From contig NZ_VDUZ01000001.1 in assembly GCF_008039615.1 (NCBI RefSeq), forward strand, positions 301,856 to 365,855: DNA of 64,000 nucleotides, given 5' to 3'. Of this stretch, positions 26,659-34,324 are shown piece after piece. Below the pieces are notes generated by a model. That model searched no databases. It was not told the DNA's origin and worked only from the letters and a program-made list of their open reading frames with translations. The position numbers and the translations under genes were made by a program. How positions within the stretch are numbered: position 1 is the stretch's first letter; each line of letters starts with the position of its first letter. This DNA is from Vineibacter terrae. GTDB lineage: Bacteria > Pseudomonadota > Alphaproteobacteria > Reyranellales > Reyranellaceae.

Positions 26659-26991
26659 ATGGCAGACAGTGAATCGCGTATCCTGCAGCTGGCGCCCGGC
26701 GACAACGTCGCCGTGGCGATCCGCGAGATCGAGGCCGGCGACGTGGTGAAGATCCATGGCCGCGAGATCCCCGTGCCGCAGACGCTGCAGGTCGGCCACA
26801 AATTTGCTGCGCGCCGCATCGAAGCCGGCGAAGCCATCGTGAAGTACGGCACAGCCATCGGCCGCGCCCTTGTCGACATCACCGCTGGCGAGCATGTGCA
26901 TGCCCACAATGTCGCCGCCGACGACAAGCCCAAGGCGCGGCGTGACGAGGCGGCGCCGGAGCCGCCGGCCGAGCCGGACGACGCGGCCTGA
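26659..26991 (+). CDS. SAF-domain protein, UxaA/altronate dehydratase N-terminal type
   Basis: 110 residues. The first 90 match the SAF domain that forms the small part of altronate and galactarate dehydratases (LAPGDNVAVAI, EAGDVVKIHG, VGHKFAARRIEAGEAIVKYG, IGRALVDITAGEHVHAHN). In those enzymes it is fused to, or encoded beside, a large catalytic UxaA domain; none is found here. The C-terminal tail is charged and Pro-rich. It is divergent from the crotonase operon. It may work with a large subunit encoded elsewhere. Confidence 0.85.
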   Translation: MADSESRILQLAPGDNVAVAIREIEAGDVVKIHGREIPVPQTLQVGHKFAARRIEAGEAIVKYGTAIGRALVDITAGEHVHAHNVAADDKPKARRDEAAPEPPAEPDDAA

Positions 26992-27025
26992 ACCGATTCA
27001 GACAACCGAAGCGAGGGAGGTTACC

Positions 27026-27082
27026 ATGATTCGCCGTTCGCCCCCGATCCGTGCCGTCATGCCGGTGCCACTGGCCGCCTGA
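27026..27082 (+). CDS. Possible 18-codon leader peptide before rlmB
   Basis: An ATG at 27026 behind GAGGGAGG starts a reading frame of 18 codons (MIRRSPPIRAVMPVPLAA) ending at 27082, four bases before the first possible rlmB start. rlmB itself has no clear ribosome site, so ribosomes may reach it by re-initiation after this peptide. It contains PP and PVP, which can slow ribosomes. This is inference from spacing and ribosome-site strength; the peptide may have no function of its own. Confidence 0.4.
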   Translation: MIRRSPPIRAVMPVPLAA

Positions 27083-27085
27083 TCC

Positions 27086-27949
27086 GTGATGGCCAAATCA
27101 TCGATGGCAGGAAAGGCGCGCCAGACCAAGAGCACGGGCAAGAGCAAGAAGCCCCTGCTGGCCAGCCACCAGCGCAGCTGGCTGTGGGGACGCAACCTCG
27201 TGCTGGAGACCCTTGCCGCCGGCCGCTGGCCGATCCACGAGCTCCACCTCGCCGACGACCTCGGCGCCGACGCCACTGCCGCGGCGCTGGCGCAGGTCCA
27301 GGCGCAGGCGCCGAAGCTGAAGCCCGGCCGGGCGTCGCGCGCCCGGCTGGCGCAGCTCTGCGGCGAGGCCGACCACCAGGGCTACCTGGCGCGTGTCGGC
27401 CCCTACCCCTATGTGCCGGCCGAGACGCTGCGCGAGCAGGCCCGCATGCCGTCATTGTGGCTGATCCTCGACGGCGTGCAGGATCCCTACAATCTCGGCG
27501 CCATGCTGCGCTCGGCCGAGGTGTTCGGCGTCGACGGCGTGTTCCTGGGCACGCAGGGCCAGGCCGGCGTCAACAGCCTGGCGGCTCGCAGCTCGGCCGG
27601 CGCCGTCAACCGGCTCGGCATCGCCCGCGTGCCCAGCCTGCCGGCCCTGGTCGCCGAGCTGCGCCGCGCGGCGGTGCGGGTCGTGGGCGCCAGCCTGCAT
27701 GCCGACTACACGCTCGATGCCTGCGACTTCACCGGCCCGACCGCGCTGGTGATCGGCAACGAGGGCACCGGCCTGTCGGCCGATGTCATGGCCGGCTGCA
27801 ACATGGTGGCGACCATACCGCAGGCCGGCGGGCTGAACTCGCTCAACGCGGCGGCGGCCGCGGCGGTATGCCTCTACGAGGTGCAGCGGCAGCGGCGTCA
27901 GGACGTCTCGATGTGGGGCAACGTCGCCTCGCCGGGGCGCATGTCGTAG
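27086..27949 (+). CDS. rlmB: 23S rRNA 2'-O-methyltransferase, TrmH/SpoU family
   Basis: A 287-residue SPOUT methyltransferase, most like RlmB, which methylates G2251 of 23S rRNA. The N-terminal SpoU substrate-binding domain begins [16 protein letters not shown]. The knot motifs are [28 protein letters not shown] and [17 protein letters not shown]. Start is GTG at 27086 or the adjacent ATG at 27089. Its 3' end overlaps the convergent clpP gene by about 52 bases. The N-terminal Lys/Ser-rich extension of about 28 residues is typical of alphaproteobacterial copies. Confidence 0.92.
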   Translation: MMAKSSMAGKARQTKSTGKSKKPLLASHQRSWLWGRNLVLETLAAGRWPIHELHLADDLGADATAAALAQVQAQAPKLKPGRASRARLAQLCGEADHQGYLARVGPYPYVPAETLREQARMPSLWLILDGVQDPYNLGAMLRSAEVFGVDGVFLGTQGQAGVNSLAARSSAGAVNRLGIARVPSLPALVAELRRAAVRVVGASLHADYTLDACDFTGPTALVIGNEGTGLSADVMAGCNMVATIPQAGGLNSLNAAAAAAVCLYEVQRQRRQDVSMWGNVASPGRMS

Positions 27950-28515
27950 ACCCGGTCGACGATGCCCCAGTCGCGCGCCTCCTCCGCCGACATGAAATAG
28001 TCCCGGTCGAGCGCCTGCTCGACCTCGTCATAGGTGCGGCCGCAGTGCCTGGCGTAGAGCTGCTGCAGCCGGCGCTTGGTCTTGAGGATGTCGGCGGCAT
28101 GCCGCTCGATGTCGGAGGCCTTGCCTTGGAAGCCGCCGGAGGGCTGGTGCACCATGATGGTGGCGTTGGGCAGCGCCACGCGCTGGCCCGGCGCGCCGGC
28201 CATCAGCAGGAACGAGCCCAGCGACTGCGCCGTGCCCATGCACATCGTCGCCACCGGGCTCCTGATGTACTGCATGGTGTCGTAGATCGCGAGGCCGCTG
28301 CTCACCACCCCGCCCGGCGAGTTGATGTACATCGCGATCTCCTTCCTGGGGTTCTCCGATTCGAGGAACAGCAGCTGGGCGCACACCAGCGCCGAGACGC
28401 TGTCGTCGATCGGGCCGTTCACGAAGATGATGCGCTCGCGCAGCAGCCGCGAGTAGATGTCGAACGCGCGCTCGCCGCGGACCGACTGCTCGATCACCAC
28501 CGGCACCATGTTCAT
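27898..28515 (-). CDS. clpP: ATP-dependent Clp protease proteolytic subunit
   Basis: A 205-residue serine protease that forms a 14-mer chamber with ClpX or ClpA. Catalytic Ser is in [14 protein letters not shown], His in IMVHQPSGG and Asp in [13 protein letters not shown]. The usual MGQAASMGA is MGTAQSLGS here. The start at 28515 (MNMVPVV) follows GGAGGACTCTC. It is not beside tig or clpX, so it is probably a secondary clpP paralogue. The adaptor gene clpS lies 20 kb away in this window. Confidence 0.94.
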   Translation of the reverse strand: MNMVPVVIEQSVRGERAFDIYSRLLRERIIFVNGPIDDSVSALVCAQLLFLESENPRKEIAMYINSPGGVVSSGLAIYDTMQYIRSPVATMCMGTAQSLGSFLLMAGAPGQRVALPNATIMVHQPSGGFQGKASDIERHAADILKTKRRLQQLYARHCGRTYDEVEQALDRDYFMSAEEARDWGIVDRVYDMRPGEATLPHIETS

Positions 28516-28534
28516 GAGAGTCCTCCTTCGTATT

Positions 28535-28697
28535 CCTCCCCCAACGCAGTTGGGGGAGGTGGCCGATTCGGCACTTCGACGCTTTGCGTCGAAATGCCTT
28601 AGCCGGAGGGGGAGCCGACGTGGTCTGTGTAACAAACAAGGACCTCGTCGGCTCCCCTCCGCCCCTTCGGGGCACCTCCCCAGCAAAGCTGGGGAGG
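28535..28697. repeat. Interspersed palindromic repeat, family B, copy 2
   Basis: Left hairpin cctcccccaac...gttgggggagg; right hairpin cctccccag...ctggggagg. Compared with copies 1 and 3 it has an extra internal hairpin, cacttcgacg...cgtcgaaatg, at about 28574-28600. It separates the clpP start from the SRPBCC gene end. Confidence 0.8.
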
Positions 28698-28701
28698 ATG
28701 G

Positions 28702-29136
28702 TTATGCCGCCAGCTTCAGCCCCGACTGCATCACGGTGCGCGCCGTCGGGCGGCGCGGCGCGGCGCGCAGCATCGTCACCGTCCCGCGCGCCGGGGCGGT
28801 GGCGAAGCCGCTGTGGACGATGCGCAGATGCGTGCCGCCCACGGTCGTGCCGCTGAGCTCGAAGGTGACGACCGTGTCGAGCCCTTCGCCGCCGTGCCAG
28901 GAATAGCGCAGCAGCCGCGGCGGCTCGGCCGCCAGCACCTCGCAGTCGATGGCGCCGCCGGCATCCGGGCTGCCCTGCAGGGTGAAGCGATCACCGATGC
29001 CGGGGCTGATGTCGTTGGGCATCAGCCACTGCGCCAGCAGCGCCGGCTCGGTCAGCGCCCGCCACACCTGCTCGGGCGGCTCGTCGAGGGTGCAGTCGAC
29101 GGTGATGGAGTCCTCGCGCGCCGTGTCGTCGGTCAT
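28702..29136 (-). CDS. SRPBCC (AHSA1-like) domain protein
   Basis: 144 residues with the START/SRPBCC helix-grip fold used to bind small hydrophobic ligands: ITVDCTLDEPPEQVWRALTEPALLAQWLMP at the start (conserved WRALTEP), then GDRFTLQG and LLRYSWHG. The last 25 residues, rich in Arg and Ala, replace the usual C-terminal helix and may be altered by the neighbouring repeat. The start overlaps the ArsR stop by four bases, so the two are co-translated. Confidence 0.85.
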   Translation of the reverse strand: MTDDTAREDSITVDCTLDEPPEQVWRALTEPALLAQWLMPNDISPGIGDRFTLQGSPDAGGAIDCEVLAAEPPRLLRYSWHGGEGLDTVVTFELSGTTVGGTHLRIVHSGFATAPARGTVTMLRAAPRRPTARTVMQSGLKLAA

Positions 29137-29456
29137 CTGTCCATTCCCTTCAGCACGTCCTTCAGCTTCTCGATCCGGGCCGGCCAGAAGGCGCGGTAGC
29201 GGTCGATCCAGCAGGCCAAGGGCGTGAGCCCCTTGGGATCGACGCGGTAGTACGCAAAGCGGCCCTCGCGGCGCTCCGCGACCAGCCCTGCCCCGCGCAG
29301 CGCGGCCAGGTGCTGCGAGATCGCCGGCTGCGAGACGTCGAAGCCCGCCTTCAGCTGCGACACGCTCATCTCGCGCGCGCCGGCGAGGCGCTCGAAGATC
29401 GCGCGCCGCGTCGGATCGGCCAGGGCCCGGAAGATCTCGCTCTCGACCATGGCCAA
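29133..29456 (-). CDS. ArsR family winged-helix transcriptional regulator
   Basis: 107 residues. The winged helix-turn-helix spans about residues 8-85: FRALADPTRRAIFERLA, VSQPAISQHLAALRGAGLV as recognition helix region, and REGRFAYYRVDP as wing. No metal-binding Cys is present, so it belongs to the non-metal group usually paired with SRPBCC genes. It probably represses its own operon from the AT-rich region just upstream (29452-29480, atataagtacttacttatt). An ATG two codons downstream is an alternative start. Confidence 0.93.
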   Translation of the reverse strand: MAMVESEIFRALADPTRRAIFERLAGAREMSVSQLKAGFDVSQPAISQHLAALRGAGLVAERREGRFAYYRVDPKGLTPLACWIDRYRAFWPARIEKLKDVLKGMDR

Positions 29457-29482
29457 TATATAAGTACTTACTTATTCGAAAT
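29452..29482. promoter_or_regulatory. AT-rich promoter/operator candidate for the ArsR gene
   Basis: The stretch atataagtacttacttatt just upstream of the ArsR start contains the palindrome aagtactt and is strikingly AT-rich in this GC-rich DNA. ArsR proteins usually bind such sequences over their own promoter. The operator role is inferred. Confidence 0.45.
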
Positions 29483-29523
29483 GCAAGCCCTTGCCATGGG
29501 GCGTTGCGTGCGATGCCGCCTGG

Positions 29524-30309
29524 CTACCGCTTCATATGCGCGGTGGCCTGTGCCTCGACGCTGTGCCAGACCTCCTCGGACATCGGCCGGCGCGACTCCT
29601 CCAGGATATGGCCGATCAGTCCCACGGCGCGCGCCATGACCCCCAGGCCGCGGCAGATCTTCCAGTCGAAGCCCATCTCGCAGCACAGCGCCCCGATGGC
29701 GCCCGTGGCGTTGACCGGCAGCACCTTGCCGCTGGCCTTCTCCGCCTCGGCGGCCACCGCAGTCATGAGCTTCAGGTACGGGCCGTCGAAGCCGGTCTCG
29801 CGCGCCAGCGCCATCAGGCGCGGCGTGCGCGGATCGATCGGCTTGTGAAACGGATGGCCGATACCGGGCACGATGCGCTTCTGCTCCTGGAAGGATGCCA
29901 CCGCCGCGTGCGCGAGACCGGCGAAGTCGGCATTGGCGTCGGGCTCGGGCATGGCGTCACGCAGCAACCTGGCGGCGCCTTCGATGCTGCCGACGAACAC
30001 AGTGCCCAGGCCGTTGAGACCGGCCGCGACGGCACCCTGCAGCGACTCGGGCGCGCCGAGATAGGTCATGCGCGCCACCAGCGCGCTGGGCGTGATGCCG
30101 TGCTCGACCAGCGTCACCACCATGGCGTTGAACATGCGCGACTCGGCAGCGGTGGGAAACCGGCCGGTGAGCTCGAGGAAGCCCATGTCGCCGAGGTTCA
30201 GGTGGCCCAGTATCTCGTTGACGAAATCCTTGCCGAACAGCGTGATGCTGCTGGCGTCGCTCCAGCCGATATCGGTGCGGATCTCTTTCTTCCTGCCGGC
30301 CACGATCAT
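29524..30309 (-). CDS. Citryl-CoA lyase-like protein (citrate synthase superfamily)
   Basis: About 261 residues, shorter than citrate synthase and matching the stand-alone citryl-CoA lyase/citrate synthase-like group. Seen are TDIGWSDASSITLFGKD, GHLNLGDMGFLELTGRFP, and GIGHPFHKPIDPRTPRL containing the catalytic His. Homologues usually start some residues earlier, and here the open frame does continue upstream (PITKE), but no ATG, GTG or TTG is found before the TRAP gene end, so ATG 30309 is used. It follows the TRAP permease gene by 38 bases, so it probably acts on the acid that is imported. Confidence 0.85.
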   Translation of the reverse strand: MIVAGRKKEIRTDIGWSDASSITLFGKDFVNEILGHLNLGDMGFLELTGRFPTAAESRMFNAMVVTLVEHGITPSALVARMTYLGAPESLQGAVAAGLNGLGTVFVGSIEGAARLLRDAMPEPDANADFAGLAHAAVASFQEQKRIVPGIGHPFHKPIDPRTPRLMALARETGFDGPYLKLMTAVAAEAEKASGKVLPVNATGAIGALCCEMGFDWKICRGLGVMARAVGLIGHILEESRRPMSEEVWHSVEAQATAHMKR

Positions 30310-30347
30310 CTCCTTGGTGATGGGCGCCGCGCAATCGACACCCGCGA

Positions 30348-32414
30348 CTACGACACCTGCCGCGACAGCGGCGCCCGCCAGGCCATGACCTGCCGCGCCA
30401 GCACCGGCACGGCCATGGCGATGCCGACCAGGGTGCTGGGCACGCCGGGCGCGATGGTGGGCAGCGCGGCGATGCCCAGCAGCCAGCATTCCCAGGGTGC
30501 CAGCGGCATCAGCATGTAGCGGCTGAAGGCGGCGCCCAGGAAGGTGATGCCGATCATGCAGCCGGCCAGGGTGAAGAGGAAATCGCCCCAGCTGAAGCCG
30601 GGCAGCACCAGCAGCAGCGACGGCGAGAAGACGAACACGAACGGCACCAGCGCCTTGGCCAGCGCCAGCCGGAAGGCCGTGTTGCCGGTGCGGAACGGGT
30701 CGGCGCCGGCCATGCTGGCGGCGGCGTAGGCCGCGACCGCGACCGGCGGCGTCACGTCGGCCAGCACGCCGTAGTAGAAGACGAAGAAATGCGTCACCAG
30801 CGGCGCCACGCCCAGGAGGCCCATGGCCGGCGCCGCCACGGTGACCATGATGATGTAGGTGGCGGTGGTCGGCACGCCGCAGCCCATCAGGATGCAGACC
30901 AGGGCCGTCATCACCAGGGTGAAGAGCAGCACCAGGCTGGCGCGGTCGGTGGGCAAGAAGCCCTGCAGCAGGCTGGCGCCGTCGTTGGCGACGCCGACGA
31001 TGATGGTGGCGAATTTCAGCGCCGTGCCGGTGAGGGTCACGACCCCGATGATGATGCCGATCGCCGCCGCCGCCCCCCCCACCGCCAGCGCGTACTTGGC
31101 GCCCATGACGAAGGCATCGACCAGATCCATGAAGGCCGCGCGCAGCGCCGCCGCGACGGCGCCGCCGCCGGCATGGACGGCACCGACCGCCGGCCGCGCC
31201 AGGCCGACCACGATGCAGAGCGTGATGCCCCAGAACGCGGCGAGGTAAGGCGTCGAGCCGTCGAACAGCTTCCACAGCAGGCCGGCCAGCGGGACCAATG
31301 TCACCCAGTCGGCCCGCAGCACCGCCTTCCAGTCCGGCATCTCGTGCGGCTGCAGCCCGCGCAGGCCGACGCGCCTGGCTTCAAAATGCACCTGCACGAA
31401 GACGCCGAAGAAATGCAGGAACGCCGGCACGATGGCGGCGATGATGATGGTCTGGTACGGCAGGCTGAGATACTCGACCATCAGGAACGCCGCCGCGCCC
31501 ATCACCGGCGGCGTGATCTGGCCGCCGGTGCTGGCGGTGGCCTCGACGCCGGCGGCGAAGTGCGGGCGGTAGCCCAGCCGTTTCATCATCGGGATGGTGA
31601 GCGAGCCGACAGTGACGGCGTTGGCCACCGACGAGCCAGAGATCATGCCGAATAGCGCCGAGCCGAAGATCGCGACCTTGGCCGGGCCGCCGGCGAAGCG
31701 GCCGGCCACGGCCATGGCCAGCGCCAGGAACAGCCGGCCCAGGCCGATGCGCATGGCCACCACGCCGAACAGCACGAAGTGGAACACGTAGGTGGCGACG
31801 ACGCCGATCGGGATGCCGTAGATGCCCTGGCTGGTCAGGTAGAGGTGGTCCATCAGCTGCGACCACGTGGTGCCGGGATGCACCAGAATGCCGGGCATCC
31901 ACGGGCCCAGGAAGGCATAGGCGATGAATCCCAGCGCGATGATCACCAGCGGCCAGCCCATGGTGCGCCGCGTCGCCTCCAGCACCACCAGGGTGAGCAC
32001 CGTGCCCATCGCCACATCCATGGGCAGCGGGTTGCCGACACGGAAGGCGATGTCCTCGAAGATCGCCGGCAGGTAGAGCGAGGCGACGGCAGCGGCCAGC
32101 AGCAGCGCCCAGTCGTGGAGCGGCACCCCGCCCGGCTTCCACCAGGTCGACACCGGCGCCGCATCGGCGTGCCTGCGGTTGGCGGCGAAAACCATGAAGA
32201 TCAGGCCGAGCACGAAGGCCATGTGGATGCCGCGATGCGTCTGCTCGCGCAGCAGGCCGAAGCCGGCGGTGTAGTAATGGAAGCAGGACAGCGCGAAGAG
32301 CAGCGCCGCGACAACCCATGTCGCCGGCGGCAGCAGCGGCCGGAAATGCATCTCGGCATCGAACTGCCGCTCAAGCTCCTCGGCCTTCTTGACGTCCACG
32401 TCGACGGCGGTCAT
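30348..32414 (-). CDS. TRAP transporter fused permease (DctQM type)
   Basis: A 688-residue polytopic membrane protein in which the small (DctQ) and large (DctM) TRAP subunits are fused, as is usual for TAXI-type transporters. DctM signatures include GGPAKVAIFGSALFGMISGS, ATASTGGQITPPVMGAAAFL and MGCGVPTTATYI. It imports an organic acid using an ion gradient and the TAXI binding protein encoded just upstream. Between the two genes is a family B palindrome. The start MTAVDVDVKKAEELERQ is cytoplasmic. Confidence 0.94.
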   Translation of the reverse strand: MTAVDVDVKKAEELERQFDAEMHFRPLLPPATWVVAALLFALSCFHYYTAGFGLLREQTHRGIHMAFVLGLIFMVFAANRRHADAAPVSTWWKPGGVPLHDWALLLAAAVASLYLPAIFEDIAFRVGNPLPMDVAMGTVLTLVVLEATRRTMGWPLVIIALGFIAYAFLGPWMPGILVHPGTTWSQLMDHLYLTSQGIYGIPIGVVATYVFHFVLFGVVAMRIGLGRLFLALAMAVAGRFAGGPAKVAIFGSALFGMISGSSVANAVTVGSLTIPMMKRLGYRPHFAAGVEATASTGGQITPPVMGAAAFLMVEYLSLPYQTIIIAAIVPAFLHFFGVFVQVHFEARRVGLRGLQPHEMPDWKAVLRADWVTLVPLAGLLWKLFDGSTPYLAAFWGITLCIVVGLARPAVGAVHAGGGAVAAALRAAFMDLVDAFVMGAKYALAVGGAAAAIGIIIGVVTLTGTALKFATIIVGVANDGASLLQGFLPTDRASLVLLFTLVMTALVCILMGCGVPTTATYIIMVTVAAPAMGLLGVAPLVTHFFVFYYGVLADVTPPVAVAAYAAASMAGADPFRTGNTAFRLALAKALVPFVFVFSPSLLLVLPGFSWGDFLFTLAGCMIGITFLGAAFSRYMLMPLAPWECWLLGIAALPTIAPGVPSTLVGIAMAVPVLARQVMAWRAPLSRQVS

Positions 32415-32422
32415 GGAAAAAT

Positions 32423-32548
32423 CCCTTCCCCGCTTGCGGGGAAGGTGGCCCGTAGGGCCGGATGGGGAGCCGACGTGGTCTCAGTGGCGAAGACCACGAT
32501 GGCTCCCCTCCGCCCCTTCGGGGCACCTCCCCAACTTCGTTGGGGAGG
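32423..32548. repeat. Interspersed palindromic repeat, family B, copy 3
   Basis: Same architecture as 1294-1418: cccttcccc/ggggaagg at one end, cctccccaac/ttggggagg at the other, shared centre cgacgtggtct and ccccttcggggc. It sits inside the TAXI-TRAP operon. Confidence 0.8.
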
Positions 32549-32556
32549 ATATGACG

Positions 32557-33567
32557 TCACTTCACCAGGCCTTTTTCCTTGTAGAAGCGTTCGGCGCCGG
32601 GGTGGACCGGGACGCCGGCGCCGGCCAGCGCGGTGGCGAGCTGGATCGTCTTGCCCTTGGCATGGCCGGCATCGAGCAGCTTGCGGGTGTTGTCGTTCCA
32701 TAGCGCCTTGGCGACCTCGTAGACGAGGTCGTCGGGCTGCTTGGCCGACGTCACCCACTGGGCGTTGACGCTGATGGTCTTGACGCCGGCGACGCCCTTG
32801 TAGGCGTCGGTCGGGATCTCATCGCGCGCGAAGAAGCTATACTGCGCCAGCATCTTGTCGATGCCCGGCCCCTCGACCGGCACCAGCTCGATGCCCGAGG
32901 TGGCCGCCAGCTCGCTGATGGCGCCCTGGGGATAGCCGGTGACGCTGACGAAGGCGTCGAGCGCGCCGTCCTTGAGCTTGTCGGCCGATTGCTGCGGCTT
33001 GAGGTACTCGGCCTTGATGTCCTTGTCGGTGAGGCCGAAGGCGGCCAGCACCATGCGGGCGTCGACCAGGGTGCCCGACCCCGGCTCGTCGAGCGACACC
33101 CGCTTGCCCTTGAGGTCGGCGACCGATTTGAAGCCGCTGCCCTTGCGCGCGATGAGGTGGAAGCTCTCCGGGTAGAGGTTGGCGATCAGCCGCAGCGCCT
33201 CGACCTTGGGCTTGCCCTCGTAGATGCCTGTGCCGGTATAGGCCCAGTAGGCGACGTCGGACTGCGAGAAGCCCGACTCCATCGCACCGCTGTTGATGGC
33301 GTTGATGTTGGCGACCGAGCCGTTGGACGCCACCGCCGTCGCCACCAGCCCCGGCACGCCGCAGGAGCCGCCCTGGTCGCACGGCCGCGAGCCGGGCGGG
33401 TTGGAGATCGCGTTCGCGATCACGCCTGCCAGCGGATAGTACGTGCCGGCCGTGCCGCCGGTGCCGATGCGGAAGAACTTCAGCTGCTGCGCCTGCGCCG
33501 GTGCGCCGCCGATGCCGCCGGCCGCCGCCAGCGCCCCCAACGCGAGGAAACGTCGTCTGTCGATCAT
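32557..33567 (-). CDS. TAXI family TRAP transporter solute-binding subunit
   Basis: 336 residues with a twin-Arg-like signal (MIDRRRFLALGALAAAGG, cleavage near AQA). The mature protein begins FFRIGTGGTAGTYYPLAG, the TAXI signature; LKGKRVSLDEPGSGT is another family block. It delivers substrate to the fused permease downstream. The start at 33567 follows GGGAGG. Ligand unknown; TAXI proteins often bind C4-C5 dicarboxylates or glutamate. Confidence 0.94.
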   Translation of the reverse strand: MIDRRRFLALGALAAAGGIGGAPAQAQQLKFFRIGTGGTAGTYYPLAGVIANAISNPPGSRPCDQGGSCGVPGLVATAVASNGSVANINAINSGAMESGFSQSDVAYWAYTGTGIYEGKPKVEALRLIANLYPESFHLIARKGSGFKSVADLKGKRVSLDEPGSGTLVDARMVLAAFGLTDKDIKAEYLKPQQSADKLKDGALDAFVSVTGYPQGAISELAATSGIELVPVEGPGIDKMLAQYSFFARDEIPTDAYKGVAGVKTISVNAQWVTSAKQPDDLVYEVAKALWNDNTRKLLDAGHAKGKTIQLATALAGAGVPVHPGAERFYKEKGLVK

Positions 33568-33709
33568 GTCCAGGCCTCCCTGCCTGTGTCCCTCGTTGCC
33601 CTAGCTTGGCGCGAGACGGGCATGCCGTCGAGCGTCGTCTGCCGGCAGGGGGTTGAAAGCCGGCCGCCGGCACGGCATATGGCCGCGCCACCACGACGGG
33701 GAAGCACGG

Positions 33710-34303
33710 ATGACAGGCGGACACGGCCACCATGGCGCAGGCCACGACGACCACGGCGGCGGCAGCAGCAACAAGAAGATCGCGCTGTTGATCTCGGTGC
33801 TGGCCCTGTTCCTGGCGGTCTCCGAGACGCTGGGCAAGAGCGCCCAGACGGCGACGCTGGCCAACAACATCGAGGCGGCGAACCTGTGGTCGTTCTTCCA
33901 GGCCAAGACGGTGCGCATGACGGTGCTGCGCGCCGCCATGGAGGAGATGGAGATCGACGCCAGGGCCACCACCGACCCGGACATCAAGAAGGCGATGGAG
34001 CACCGGCTGGCGCTGTGGAAGCGCAACCACGACCGCTACGACGACGAGCCGGAAACCGGCGAGGGCCGCAAGCAGCTCACCCAGCGGGCCAAGGTGGCCG
34101 AGAAGAAGCGCGACGATGCCGCCGCCGCGCATCACCACTACGAGGTCGCCTCGGCGGCGCTGCAGATCGCCATCGTGCTGGCGTCGGCCGCGATCATCAC
34201 CGGCATCACCGCCCTGATCTGGGGCGCGATCGGCCTGGGCGGCATCGCCGTCGCCTTTGCCGCCATCGGCCTGTTCAAGCCGCACCTGATCCACCTGTTC
34301 TGA
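33710..34303 (+). CDS. DUF4337-like membrane protein
   Basis: A 197-residue protein with a His/Gly-rich N-terminus, a first hydrophobic segment (IALLISVLALFLAVSETLGK), a charged helical middle (about 60-140), and two C-terminal membrane segments (AIVLASAAIITGITALIWG and GIAVAFAAIGLF). The family is of unknown function. The His-rich start (GGHGHHGAGHDDHGG) could bind metal. ATG 33710 follows GGGGAAG. It is convergent with the primase-like gene. Confidence 0.8.
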   Translation: MTGGHGHHGAGHDDHGGGSSNKKIALLISVLALFLAVSETLGKSAQTATLANNIEAANLWSFFQAKTVRMTVLRAAMEEMEIDARATTDPDIKKAMEHRLALWKRNHDRYDDEPETGEGRKQLTQRAKVAEKKRDDAAAAHHHYEVASAALQIAIVLASAAIITGITALIWGAIGLGGIAVAFAAIGLFKPHLIHLF

Positions 34304-34324
34304 CCCGGCGCGCCGCGCCGCCGA

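Noticed and set aside
25731..27005. A longer crotonase reading frame starting at 27005
   Set aside because: The extra 160 codons overlap the divergent SAF-domain gene and have no homology; MDAHVTYKD at 26513 is the natural start.
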